Made by a program: the position numbers and the translations under genes. The notes beneath the pieces were generated by a model. It saw only the letters and a program-made list of their open reading frames with translations, made no database searches and was not told the origin of the DNA. From the NCBI GenBank assembly GCA_949292175.1, contig CASEYJ010000003.1:248001-312000 (forward strand): 64,000 bases of DNA. Direction: 5' to 3'. Source of the DNA: an uncultured bacterium (GTDB lineage Bacteria; Cyanobacteriota; Vampirovibrionia; Gastranaerophilales; Gastranaerophilaceae). Shown one piece after another: positions 36,272-45,222 of this stretch (the stretch's first letter is position 1; each line of letters begins with the position of its first letter).

Positions 36272-36916
36272 TCAATCTTTCTTCAAATATGAATACCAAT
36301 TATCAAAATACTTTGGCAAATTCTTAATCAAAAAGATATACAGAGAAAGTAAAATACCTCCGAGAAGATAAGCTCCAAGGACATCTGAAGGATTATGGAC
36401 TCCGATCCAAACTCTACTTACTCCGACAAATAGAATCCAAATGATTGATACAATCGTACCAAAAATTTTCACTATATTATTTTTACAAAACTTATTAATG
36501 TACCAAATCACAACACCCCAAAGACAGAACGTAACCAAGCTATGACTTGATACATAACTAAAACTATCCGGATGGATTGATGTAATCTGAAGTTCAAAAG
36601 GAGGTCTATCACGTTTTACGATGGGTTTAATTATGCAGTTCAAAAGGAACGTCACGAGCGGAACCGAATATACGCAAATAAGATCCACCCATAGTTTTCT
36701 TCTCACAAAAAATATTCCAAATCCAAGCAATGGAATAACAATCATTGCGGAATAAAGAACGCAATCAGGCAGCATTGGTATCCACAATGGAATTGATGAT
36801 AAACTTCCCTGAAGAAACATAATAAAACCCCTGTCCCATTGAGTTATAATGGGACAAGAGATTATTAAAGCCGTTAATATCAAAAATATAATTAATAGTA
36901 TAACTACTTTTTTCAT
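36272..36916 (-). CDS. PAP2-family membrane phosphatase
   Basis: A 214-aa polytopic acid phosphatase. The three PAP2 motifs are present: KPIVKRDRPPF (KX6RP-like), YVSSHSLVTF (the PSGH site, here SSHS with the His kept) and SRVWIGVHNPSDVLGAYL (SRX5HX3D). It dephosphorylates a lipid such as undecaprenyl pyrophosphate or phosphatidate in the membrane. The radical SAM gene ends 5 nt upstream and they are surely co-transcribed. With DagK divergent from the same promoter region, a role in lipid phosphate cycling is likely. Confidence 0.85.
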   Translation of the reverse strand: MKKVVILLIIFLILTALIISCPIITQWDRGFIMFLQGSLSSIPLWIPMLPDCVLYSAMIVIPLLGFGIFFVRRKLWVDLICVYSVPLVTFLLNCIIKPIVKRDRPPFELQITSIHPDSFSYVSSHSLVTFCLWGVVIWYINKFCKNNIVKIFGTIVSIIWILFVGVSRVWIGVHNPSDVLGAYLLGGILLSLYIFLIKNLPKYFDNWYSYLKKD

Positions 36917-36921
36917 AACAA

Positions 36922-38448
36922 TTATTTACCGCAGCAAGCACAATTTCCACTACATTTATGCTCGGCATTCGGTTGAGGTTTTTCCTTAGAACAGAAATGA
37001 TCTCTGTCAATATAATATTCACCTTCAAGCGGGAATATAGTCATCCAAAGGTTTTCTCTCCAATCCTTATCCAAAATTTCTTTCACATCTTTCGAATATT
37101 TATCAATCTTCGATGTAATTTCAGGATTAGTCAAATAAGCTGCAGCATTTTCATGAGTTTCGTAAGGCTTAAACTCTTGATAATATTTTCTCAAAACCTC
37201 AGGTCTATCAACAATCATACAAGGTCTGAGCATATTACCATCTTCATAAGGGATACCCTCTCTTATAGCACGCATAAACGGTGCAGCAAGAGCTTCCGTA
37301 AGAGTACAATCCTTAAGATTATGAGTTGCCAAGTGAACGAAAGTACAAGGTTCAACGTCACCTCTTGGGTTTACGTGAATATATTGTCTACCACCGGCAA
37401 TACAACCCATCATTTCAGGGCCGTCACCCCAGAAGTCAACCGTCATCATAGGCAATGTATTTCTTGCGTTATAAACAGCTTTCAAAATTTGTTGTCTTTG
37501 TTGAGCATTCGGAACCATACTCACATCAGGACTATCCCCAACTGGTACGTAATGGAAGAACCAAGCCCACAAAACACCTTTATCAGACAACATCTTCATA
37601 AACTCATCTGATGTTACTTCATCACAATTTTGGCTTGTTGCAGTGATGCTGGCACCGAAGAAAATTCCTGCTTTTTTAAGCATATCCATCTTTTCCATAA
37701 CCATATCAAAGCAGCCTTCACCTCTTATGGCATCAGTATTCTCTTTCAATCCGCCGATAGAGAACATCGGTTGAACATTCCCTAATTTCTTAAGCTTTTC
37801 AACAGTTTTTTCAGTAATCAACGAACCGTTTGTAAATGTTATAAATGTACAATCGTTAAATTCTTCCGCCAATTCCAAAAATTCTTTTCTTGCAAAAGGT
37901 TCACCCCCAACGACAGGGAATATGTGAATACCCATAACATCACGAGCTTCAGTAAAGATTTCTCTCCATTTTTCCTTGGTCAAATCCTCTTTAACGTCAT
38001 ATTCATGAGCCCAACAGCCTTTGCAATTAAAATTACAACGCTTAGTTATACTTGCAAGCAAAACTGTTGGTGGGAAAAATCCGTTCTTTTCATTAAATTC
38101 AGAACGTTTTCTCAAGTTATCACCATAATAACCGTTTACGAAAAAGTTCTTGATCCATTTATTTCTGCAATTTGGATGTAATTCTGTCAATATCTTCTTC
38201 CACCAGTACAAGTGAGGATGTTCTGATTTAAACAACCATTGCATTCTTCTTGCGTGGTTTATACCACCCTTTGAACCGGAAATCTTTTCAAAAATCTTAG
38301 CTAAATTTATTAATTTTTCTTTGCTAAAATTATGACCTAAATAATTCAACAACATATCAATTGCAAAATCATTCATCTTCAGTTTTAGCTTATCAAATTT
38401 CCCCATTGAATTTGATTGCCAAACAGTTGATTCTTTTTCTACTCTCAT
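36922..38448 (-). CDS. Radical SAM protein with cysteine-rich C-terminus
   Basis: A 508-aa radical SAM enzyme. The [4Fe-4S]/SAM motif is SITKRCNFNCKGCWAHE (Cx3Cx2C, about residue 133); VVGGEPFARKEFLEL is the GGE strand. An auxiliary-cluster (SPASM-like) region follows with CIAGGRQYIHVNPRGDVEPC and LRPCMI. The last 20 residues hold five Cys (HKCSGNCACCGK). Related proteins are widespread in anaerobes and unassigned. The substrate is unknown; the coupled PAP2 gene hints at a lipid or lipid-linked substrate, by position only. AAGGAG precedes the ATG. Confidence 0.83.
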   Translation of the reverse strand: MRVEKESTVWQSNSMGKFDKLKLKMNDFAIDMLLNYLGHNFSKEKLINLAKIFEKISGSKGGINHARRMQWLFKSEHPHLYWWKKILTELHPNCRNKWIKNFFVNGYYGDNLRKRSEFNEKNGFFPPTVLLASITKRCNFNCKGCWAHEYDVKEDLTKEKWREIFTEARDVMGIHIFPVVGGEPFARKEFLELAEEFNDCTFITFTNGSLITEKTVEKLKKLGNVQPMFSIGGLKENTDAIRGEGCFDMVMEKMDMLKKAGIFFGASITATSQNCDEVTSDEFMKMLSDKGVLWAWFFHYVPVGDSPDVSMVPNAQQRQQILKAVYNARNTLPMMTVDFWGDGPEMMGCIAGGRQYIHVNPRGDVEPCTFVHLATHNLKDCTLTEALAAPFMRAIREGIPYEDGNMLRPCMIVDRPEVLRKYYQEFKPYETHENAAAYLTNPEITSKIDKYSKDVKEILDKDWRENLWMTIFPLEGEYYIDRDHFCSKEKPQPNAEHKCSGNCACCGK

Positions 38449-38472
38449 TTAAATACTCCTTATTATGCACTA

Positions 38473-38502
38473 ATTATACCCCAAACATAAGATTTAACAC
38501 AA
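38473..38502 (-). promoter_or_regulatory. Promoter of the radical SAM-PAP2 unit
   Basis: On the minus strand TTGTGT, 18 nt, then TATAAT (38473-38478), 24 nt before the ATG at 38448 which has its own AAGGAG. Confidence 0.65.
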
Positions 38503-38515
38503 AATCATAACCATA

Positions 38516-38544
38516 TTGCGAACTTATATTAAATATGTAATAAT
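38516..38544 (+). promoter_or_regulatory. Promoter abutting the dagK start
   Basis: TTGCGA (38516-38521), 17 nt, then AATAAT (38539-38544) inside TATGTAATAAT. The hexamer ends 6 nt before the ATG at 38551, so transcript and reading frame would start together. Confidence 0.5.
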
Positions 38545-38550
38545 CTGGAT

Positions 38551-39408
38551 ATGAAAAATGTGCTGGTAATAAACAATCAAAATGCCGGAAGAAAAAAGGC
38601 CATAAAATATAAAAAATTGGTTCTACAATTTTTGTTGAGAAAAAATTGTTCTGTTAAAACTATTGAAATCAATGATTTTCAACATACCTCTCTCGACAAT
38701 TTTGATACCATAATTGCAATAGGCGGGGATGGAACTATCAACAGCATAATTCCAAGAATTATCAACACAGACAAAACTTTAGGCATAATTCCGTGCGGCA
38801 CAGCCAACCTCTTGGCAGCTAAGTTGAAAATTCCAATGGATCCGAAAAAAGCCATCAAAATTTTGGACGATACAAATATCAAAACAATTGATACACTAAA
38901 AGTTCAAGATAATTTCTCTGTTTTAAGATTTGGACTTGGCTACGACTCTGATATTATAAACAAAACGCCACAATCACTTAAGAATAAATTCGGATATTTT
39001 GCCTACGTTCTTATTGGAATTTTGTTTGCACTAAGGTTAAAACAAAAAAGTTACACGATATACTTTAACAACAAAAAACTTTCAATTCTTGCCACCTGCA
39101 TAATAGTTGCAAATGCAGGAAATATGTACAAAAATTTGATTTCAATTTCTAATAACTGCAATCTTGAAGATGGAAAATTTGACGTATTTATTTTAAAGGT
39201 TAAAAACCCGATAACCTTTTTTATAGAATTCTTAGAAATAATTTTCAATTATAAAAACTCGAATTCTAAAGCTATGTATTTTCAAACAGAAGAATTGCTT
39301 ATAAAAAATGATTTTTCAACAGGTCACATAGACGGAGAAAAACAAAAATTTAAGGACGATATTAAAATTAACATCGTCCCTAAATCTGTCAAAATATTTG
39401 GTAAATAA
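38551..39408 (+). CDS. Diacylglycerol/lipid kinase (DagK/YegS family)
   Basis: A 285-aa soluble kinase with the DAGK catalytic domain: the phosphate-binding INNQNAGRKKA at the N-terminus, IIAIGGDGTINSII (GGDGT), GIIPCGTANLLAAKL, and LEDGKFDVFI with the metal-linked Asp. It phosphorylates diacylglycerol or a related lipid with ATP. There is no Shine-Dalgarno sequence; the -10 lies 6 nt upstream, so the mRNA is probably leaderless. It is divergent from the radical SAM-PAP2 unit and ends 2 nt before the convergent export gene. Confidence 0.88.
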   Translation: MKNVLVINNQNAGRKKAIKYKKLVLQFLLRKNCSVKTIEINDFQHTSLDNFDTIIAIGGDGTINSIIPRIINTDKTLGIIPCGTANLLAAKLKIPMDPKKAIKILDDTNIKTIDTLKVQDNFSVLRFGLGYDSDIINKTPQSLKNKFGYFAYVLIGILFALRLKQKSYTIYFNNKKLSILATCIIVANAGNMYKNLISISNNCNLEDGKFDVFILKVKNPITFFIEFLEIIFNYKNSNSKAMYFQTEELLIKNDFSTGHIDGEKQKFKDDIKINIVPKSVKIFGK

Positions 39409-39409
39409 A

Positions 39410-41854
39410 TTACCATTTATTAATTGCAAATGCCATAACTATAATAGAAGCAATACCCTTCAAAGTATCACAAATTGGTGTAATCCAATCATTACCGGCA
39501 ATTCTTCTTGGAACTACGATTGTATCTCCAGGTTCAATATTACTACAACTTGAAATTTTTTCAGCACGACCATTTACTGAAACCTTATACAATCTGAATT
39601 TGTTAGCATTAGGTGTATAACCTCCAACCTCTTTAATATAATATCTGGCATTAGAACCTTTTTTATATACGAAAGATTGTTCATTATATACTTCACCAAT
39701 TACACTTACGTGATTTGAAACTCTTGGAATATAAATATCATCTCCATCTTGAACTTCGATATTATCTATATCTTTTACCTTACTCAAATCATTATTTTTG
39801 ATATTAAGAGCAATCTGCCCATTATACTTACGTGCAATAGTATGGTTATCTTCCTTTAACATTTCAAGCATCTGCATCTTAGCCTGCTGATCGCCCTCAG
39901 AAGGTTTATATGCGCTTGCCATTCTACCCTCTAACAATTTAATATCACGTTCGTTATTTTTATGAGCCAACTCAACTTGCTTACCTTGAAGGTTTGTTCT
40001 CTTGAATACAACACCTCTCAAATCAGCCTCAGGAGTTAAACCTCCAGCCAATTCAATCATATCAACAAGTCTCTTGCCTTCAACAAACGTGTATGTACCA
40101 GGCTTTTTAACAAATCCTGAAACTTTTACAGTCTTCATAACTTCGTTTCCACGCAAGGTTCTAAAGAATATTTTATCATCAGGTGCAATTGGAATTGTCT
40201 TAATTCTATCTGAATTAATCATAATATCGTACAAGTAGTAAACTCTAGTTGCACCGCTTGCACTTGTAATTTCGACAGCAACATTTTCAGCCGGAAGTAA
40301 CTTGTTAGAGTTTGCAGTACCCGCAGTCAATTGAACTTCATTTTCCTCAACTGAACCTTTGTATGAAACTTCAGCTTCATTAGAATCCGCATTATCTTTT
40401 ACTTCAACATCTGATTCCAAGAATTGAATATCTGTCATAACATCATTCAATGTCATATTTGAAGTGTATGTGAGATGTTTTGGAGTATTTATACAACCAT
40501 AAACATCAACAAACATAGAATTTGTATTTCTGTAAACGTTGATAATATCTCTAGGCTTTAAAACAGGGTCATTCATGCCTGCGAAAAATTCTTTCAAGAA
40601 TACAGGAATAGTTTCGATTGAATTATCTTTCCCTGAAATTCTTCTGATTACCGCCTGATTTATGAAAGTTTCTTCCAACAATTCATCTTCACTTTTCAAA
40701 ATATCAGACAACCTCATACCCTCTTTATAAGCATAAGTTGTCGGATGTTTAACGTTACCTTGAATTGTTACAATATTTTCTGCCATATTATACAATTCTC
40801 TAAATTCGACAGAATCACCACTTTTAAGCTTAGTAGTTTTTGCTTCATTCCAAGCAACATTTTCAGCAGTACGCTGTTTTGAAGCTGTATCGTAACCTGT
40901 TAATGTAACTTCTGTAACTTGAGTTGCAGGAAGAATTCCGCCAGCAAAAGTTACAATTGACTGCAAGTCTTCTCCGGATTTGATTTCATAAATACCCGGA
41001 ACTGTAACGCCATTTTTAATCGCAACAACACTTCCAACCTTATCTACAAATATTTTGTCATTAGGTCTTAAAATAATTCCGTCATCATTACCTGAGAACA
41101 AAGCTTTATAAAGGTCAACTCCTCGGGTTTTTCCATTTGATGAATAAGTGATATTTCTCAGTGTACCTGTCTTTTTAACACCACCGGCAGCATTCAATGC
41201 ATCAAGAATAGAAGAATTGTTTCCGACAAGAATTCTACCAGGTCTATTTACTTGACCATAAACAAACACTGAAAACTCTTGACCGGTCGCAACAGTCAAT
41301 TTTACTTTCAAGCTTTTAAACTTCTGAGAAGCCATTCTGTTAACTTCACCTTCAACTTCAGCAATTGAACGGTTTTCAGCTTTTACAAGGCCAATACCTT
41401 GTACAAAGATGTAACCTTTAGAATCCACTTCAGTTCTTGTTGTAGGGTGTAACAAATTTGTACCGGAAATTGCCATAACATCGATAGAATCTCCGTACAA
41501 ATATACATTAACCTTTTCTCCAATACTTAACCTATAATTGCCATCAAATTTTCCAGCAGTTCCGTTTACTGAAGAACTCGTAGATGTGAACAAATCATAA
41601 CCAATTTGTCTTAAAGGAGTTCCTGTAACTTCGCTTTCTTTCCCATTGAACAATTTTTCAATCGGACTCAAATTATGAGGTTCCATAGCTGTTTGTACAG
41701 ATGGTTGATAATTATCACTAAAAGCATCTGCATTAAGCTCAATGTCTTCTTCTTGAACATCTCTTAACCTTGCAGATACTCCCGCAGCAGAAGCAAACGC
41801 TGTCAATTCTGTACTAAATGTTAATATTAGTAATAGTGCAATTATTTTTTTCAT
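39410..41854 (-). CDS. SLBB-domain polysaccharide export protein (Wza-related)
   Basis: An 814-aa exported protein. The start at 41854 (AGGG upstream) gives a normal signal peptide, KKIIALLLILTFS. An ~80-aa N-terminal Poly_export domain (LSIGEKVNVYLYGDSIDVMA) is followed by repeated SLBB domains, each with a Gly-rich start like VYGQVNRPGRILV, VPGIYEIKSGEDLQSIV, VKVSGFVKKPGTYTFVEGKRL, and VIGEVYNEQSFVYKKG. A C-terminal TM helix (GIASIIVMAFAINKW) ends it. Such proteins form the outer-membrane or periplasmic channel for capsule export. It is much longer than Wza (about 380 aa). Apart from the glycan operon by a few genes but probably serves it. Confidence 0.87.
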   Translation of the reverse strand: MKKIIALLLILTFSTELTAFASAAGVSARLRDVQEEDIELNADAFSDNYQPSVQTAMEPHNLSPIEKLFNGKESEVTGTPLRQIGYDLFTSTSSSVNGTAGKFDGNYRLSIGEKVNVYLYGDSIDVMAISGTNLLHPTTRTEVDSKGYIFVQGIGLVKAENRSIAEVEGEVNRMASQKFKSLKVKLTVATGQEFSVFVYGQVNRPGRILVGNNSSILDALNAAGGVKKTGTLRNITYSSNGKTRGVDLYKALFSGNDDGIILRPNDKIFVDKVGSVVAIKNGVTVPGIYEIKSGEDLQSIVTFAGGILPATQVTEVTLTGYDTASKQRTAENVAWNEAKTTKLKSGDSVEFRELYNMAENIVTIQGNVKHPTTYAYKEGMRLSDILKSEDELLEETFINQAVIRRISGKDNSIETIPVFLKEFFAGMNDPVLKPRDIINVYRNTNSMFVDVYGCINTPKHLTYTSNMTLNDVMTDIQFLESDVEVKDNADSNEAEVSYKGSVEENEVQLTAGTANSNKLLPAENVAVEITSASGATRVYYLYDIMINSDRIKTIPIAPDDKIFFRTLRGNEVMKTVKVSGFVKKPGTYTFVEGKRLVDMIELAGGLTPEADLRGVVFKRTNLQGKQVELAHKNNERDIKLLEGRMASAYKPSEGDQQAKMQMLEMLKEDNHTIARKYNGQIALNIKNNDLSKVKDIDNIEVQDGDDIYIPRVSNHVSVIGEVYNEQSFVYKKGSNARYYIKEVGGYTPNANKFRLYKVSVNGRAEKISSCSNIEPGDTIVVPRRIAGNDWITPICDTLKGIASIIVMAFAINKW

Positions 41855-41905
41855 ATCATCCCTTTTAATTTTAAGTTTCACATCAAATACTTTGTAATCA
41901 AAATA

Positions 41906-42964
41906 TTATGTAATAGCAATTTCCATCAAAGACTTAATTGCCGGCCACTCAAGCTTCCATAACCCAGAAGCATCAAGTGCATAATTTCCAACACATGCTA
42001 ATTTGCAATCCTTACATTTATTAACCGTTTCAATGAATAAAGGATCTTTAATAACATCTTTTAATGATCTGTTTCTAACGCTGATAAACGGTTTTCTATC
42101 ATAGCAACGTAACATATCACCATTTGAATATATTACTGTCGCTATACGAGGCCAGTGGCATTCGTAATAAGTTTTCTTATTGATAATATAGTCCATAAAG
42201 TAATATGAATTTCTTATCGGATAACCGTTTTTCTTTAATTCCTTAATCTTTATGAACATATCAGCCAACTGCTCGTTTTCAAGTTCAGTTTCAACAACGT
42301 TTTGAGCTTCTTCAGGTCTTGAAGCGGCCTTGTTAACAGTAAAGTACAACAAAATATCCGCATCTTTACAATACTGAGCAACTTCTTTTATCTGTTCAAA
42401 ATTTGTTTGAGTTGACACTGTACAACAAACATAAATTCTCATCTTTGGAGAATGAATTTTGTGATATTCAACACCTGACATAACCTTATCGCAAATACCA
42501 GGCATGTGGCGAATATCATCGTGAGCTTTACCAATAGCATCCAAAGACACAAACATTAAATCTGTATATTTTGCAAAATCAGGATTTGATTCCAAATACC
42601 AACCGTTAGTTGCAATCTTTGTATATAAACCTGCATCGTGTGAAGCCTTACAAATTTCCGCGAAATCTTCTCTCAAAAGAGGTTCACCACCCCATAAGAT
42701 ACTATCCATATAACCAATTTGACCTGCTTCTGTCAACAATCTTACGATTTCTTCAGTAGGCATGTCATCAGTACCTTTTTTAGACTTCCAAAAACAAAAA
42801 TCGCAGTCACAGTTACATCTGCTCGTAACCATCAATGAAAAACACAATGGTTTAGGAGTCTTTGACAATCTGCTCGCAATACATTCCAAAGCTCCACCTG
42901 CAAGATGTCTATAATACTTCAAACGTTCAAAAGTCATCTCATTTCTAGATTTTGTAATCATCAC
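41906..42964 (-). CDS. Radical SAM/SPASM-like protein
   Basis: A 352-aa radical SAM enzyme: MVTSRCNCDCDFCFWKSK (Cx3Cx2C, about residue 48), DSILWGGEPLLREDF, YTKIATNGWYLE, and FVSLDAIGKAHD. Late Cys residues (ECHWPR, RCYDRKP, NKCKDCKLACVGNY) suggest an auxiliary cluster. There is no obvious peptide substrate next to it. GAGGGGAT precedes the ATG. Upstream on the same strand are the DUF2229/PHP genes and downstream the export protein, with gaps of about 90 and 51 nt; these may be one or two units. Confidence 0.82.
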   Translation of the reverse strand: MMITKSRNEMTFERLKYYRHLAGGALECIASRLSKTPKPLCFSLMVTSRCNCDCDFCFWKSKKGTDDMPTEEIVRLLTEAGQIGYMDSILWGGEPLLREDFAEICKASHDAGLYTKIATNGWYLESNPDFAKYTDLMFVSLDAIGKAHDDIRHMPGICDKVMSGVEYHKIHSPKMRIYVCCTVSTQTNFEQIKEVAQYCKDADILLYFTVNKAASRPEEAQNVVETELENEQLADMFIKIKELKKNGYPIRNSYYFMDYIINKKTYYECHWPRIATVIYSNGDMLRCYDRKPFISVRNRSLKDVIKDPLFIETVNKCKDCKLACVGNYALDASGLWKLEWPAIKSLMEIAIT

Positions 42965-43054
42965 ACATCCCCTCTCAGCTATTTATAACCTCAAGGGTAT
43001 CATAAACAAAGAATAGGGACAATTAATATTCCCCACATAGGCAATAAATTTACA

Positions 43055-44212
43055 TTAGTTATTATTTCTTTTTTGTTGCTTCCTTTTTACAAGGTCTACA
43101 AATGCCTCAATTCTTGTAATATAACCAGCTTTCCCTGTTTGTTCATCGAGCACCAAAGACATCACAGGAATATCTTCTTCCTTACTTACTTTCGGCAGTA
43201 TATTTTGCGCAACAATCTCGGGCATACAAGAAAATGGTGAAATATGTATAATTCCGTCTACACCGTGCCTTGCAGCATAAACAGTGTCACCTATTGTCTC
43301 AATACATTCACCGCCAATAGCTCTTTTCATATATTTTTCTGCATAACGAACAGAACGCTCACGGTGCGATTCCTTATGGTAGAAAAGCGAAGGTTTAAGA
43401 ACGTGTTCAAGCCAATCCCCAAACATTATCTGTCGTTGAACTTCAACACCCATTTCTCCCAATTCTTTTTCAATATTTTGATTTGTGTAAGGATCAAGAA
43501 GAACAAAAAATTCACCGATCAGATAAATTATTGGAACTTTTTTATTCTTATCAATAGGAATTTTCTTGAAATCATTTATAATCTGTTTTTTCAACCTCTT
43601 AGCACCTATTACGGAATTAGTTTCATCCGTAATTTTCAGCCATTTTTCGTAGCATCTTTCCGCATCTCCTCTATGCAACTCTCTTGGACGAGTGTAGAAA
43701 AGAAGTCTTTCTGCGGTATCGATTGCAAAGAACTTATTAAAACCCAAACTAAAACCTTTATAATATCTCCAAGGGTTTATACAATGAGTTACATGCCAGA
43801 AAGCCTGAAGCGTCTGCTTCATTTTACTTTTATACATATCAAAAATGACCATATCAAACTTATATCCCATTGACTTGAGAGTTTTTTGAGCCATTTTTGT
43901 GTAATTACCCAACCTGCAAGAACCAGGAGCCTGAAACATCATTAATGTATTTGCACCTTTTTCAAGTGCCATTATGTAATTTGCCAAATTTAACTTGTAA
44001 GGTAAACATATACCCTCAATACTATTTCTAACACCGATTTCCAAAGCTTCATTGCTATTAGCAGGTGGTATAACGATTTTTGCACCTAACGACAAAAGTA
44101 GGGCCTTAAGAGGGATATCTATTCTACCCATTCTTGGCCAAGCAATTATACGATCTTTTGTAGGAATCGTATTTTCCATCTTCGATTTTTCTAACTTTTC
44201 TGCCGTATTCAT
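43055..44212 (-). CDS. DUF2229 / 2-hydroxyacyl-CoA dehydratase D-component-like protein (first copy)
   Basis: About 385 aa, of the family annotated as acyl-CoA dehydratase activase-related (HgdB/DUF2229-like). Cys residues in GICLPYKLNLANYI, PGSCRLGNY and HISPFSCMPE fit the Fe-S ligands of the family, and it ends in the hallmark SLVLDEQTGKAGYITRIEAFVD. Real dehydratases need an ASKHA-type ATPase activator (BadF/HgdC) nearby; none is in the window. The start at 44212 has AGGA 9 nt upstream; an ATG at 44221 sits against it. It is downstream of the PHP gene and upstream of the radical SAM gene. Function unknown. Confidence 0.75.
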   Translation of the reverse strand: MNTAEKLEKSKMENTIPTKDRIIAWPRMGRIDIPLKALLLSLGAKIVIPPANSNEALEIGVRNSIEGICLPYKLNLANYIMALEKGANTLMMFQAPGSCRLGNYTKMAQKTLKSMGYKFDMVIFDMYKSKMKQTLQAFWHVTHCINPWRYYKGFSLGFNKFFAIDTAERLLFYTRPRELHRGDAERCYEKWLKITDETNSVIGAKRLKKQIINDFKKIPIDKNKKVPIIYLIGEFFVLLDPYTNQNIEKELGEMGVEVQRQIMFGDWLEHVLKPSLFYHKESHRERSVRYAEKYMKRAIGGECIETIGDTVYAARHGVDGIIHISPFSCMPEIVAQNILPKVSKEEDIPVMSLVLDEQTGKAGYITRIEAFVDLVKRKQQKRNNN

Positions 44213-44233
44213 AAGTTTCATCCTACCACAAAA

Positions 44234-45220
44234 TCACAAAAGCATAATTGGGTTTGAAAAAATCCAAGGTTTACCCTTCAAATATACTTCCACTCTGTAC
44301 TTGCATTTTTCTTCAATTTTAAACTCTAAAACATCTGAACATTCTTCACAGATTAACTCCCCATTTTTAAAGAGTTTTATTGATGCTTTTTTCGCAAGCT
44401 CTACAACCAATAATCTACCTGAAACATAAATTGATGGGATACTATTATCAACATACCTGTTGACCATTATATTGTTCCCAATCTTAAGAGATTCAAGAAT
44501 TATATTCTTCTGCTCCTCAAAACTTTCAGGCATTTTATGTTCCAATGGAATAACATTAGTCAAAGTTTTAAAACAAGTCTTATATGGGAAAATCGTTACA
44601 GGAATAACGTACTTTGAAATTTTCAAAGCATGAGCATCTACTCCAAAAATTGCCGGAACAACCTTTTCAGAAGAATTATTCAAATCATCCCACCACTTTA
44701 AAGTTTCACAATGAGGCCCTTTTAGCAGGGTATGACGAAATAAATATCCGTAAGCGATTTTAAAAATATTTGTATCATCGTAACCGTCTGCCCAATTTGA
44801 AAACCAATTCCAAATCTCAACGCCATCAGGGATAATAGCTTTGTTAGTCCAACGAATAGGATTAGCCTTATTTTTTCTATTTTCATCCTCATCAGGATGT
44901 GCTGCAAAGCCAAATCCGCCCTGTGCTCTTACTTCATCCACAAATTTTTGAACATCACAACCCTCAGGAGTAATCAGACTTTTTATCCCCAACGCAAGAT
45001 AATGATCAGACGCCTTTGGAGAAATTTCCTCTCCTCTTATTACGCACACACCGTTATAAAAGCCTTCTTCTATATCGAAATTGTTATGATCTGTTATAAT
45101 AATCCAACTTAAACCTGCATCTTTTGCGGCTTTTGATATAGAATGCACATCTCCTGTTCCATCTGACAATTTTGAATGAATGTGAATTGCACCTAAATAG
45201 TTAAAAAAGTTTCTCTTCAT
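44234..45220 (-). CDS. PHP-domain protein with C-terminal beta domain
   Basis: A 328-aa protein. Residues 1-230 form a PHP hydrolase domain: GAIHIHSKLSDGTGDV (HxH), IIITDHNNFDIEEG, VIRGEEIS, FGFAAHPDED and VDAHALKIS supply metal ligands. The last ~80 residues (VNRYVDNSIPSIYV to the end) look like a small beta-sandwich. Proteins of this shape are distant relatives of polymerase PHP domains and phosphoesterases; substrate unknown. It begins 2 nt after one DUF2229 gene and ends 21 nt before the other, so the three are one unit. No clear ribosome site, consistent with coupled translation. Confidence 0.78.
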   Translation of the reverse strand: MKRNFFNYLGAIHIHSKLSDGTGDVHSISKAAKDAGLSWIIITDHNNFDIEEGFYNGVCVIRGEEISPKASDHYLALGIKSLITPEGCDVQKFVDEVRAQGGFGFAAHPDEDENRKNKANPIRWTNKAIIPDGVEIWNWFSNWADGYDDTNIFKIAYGYLFRHTLLKGPHCETLKWWDDLNNSSEKVVPAIFGVDAHALKISKYVIPVTIFPYKTCFKTLTNVIPLEHKMPESFEEQKNIILESLKIGNNIMVNRYVDNSIPSIYVSGRLLVVELAKKASIKLFKNGELICEECSDVLEFKIEEKCKYRVEVYLKGKPWIFSNPIMLL

Positions 45221-45222
45221 CT

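Noticed and set aside
36958-37611. 217-codon plus-strand frame opposite the radical SAM gene
   Set aside because: It is antisense to a gene with complete radical SAM motifs, has no ribosome site and has an implausible composition.
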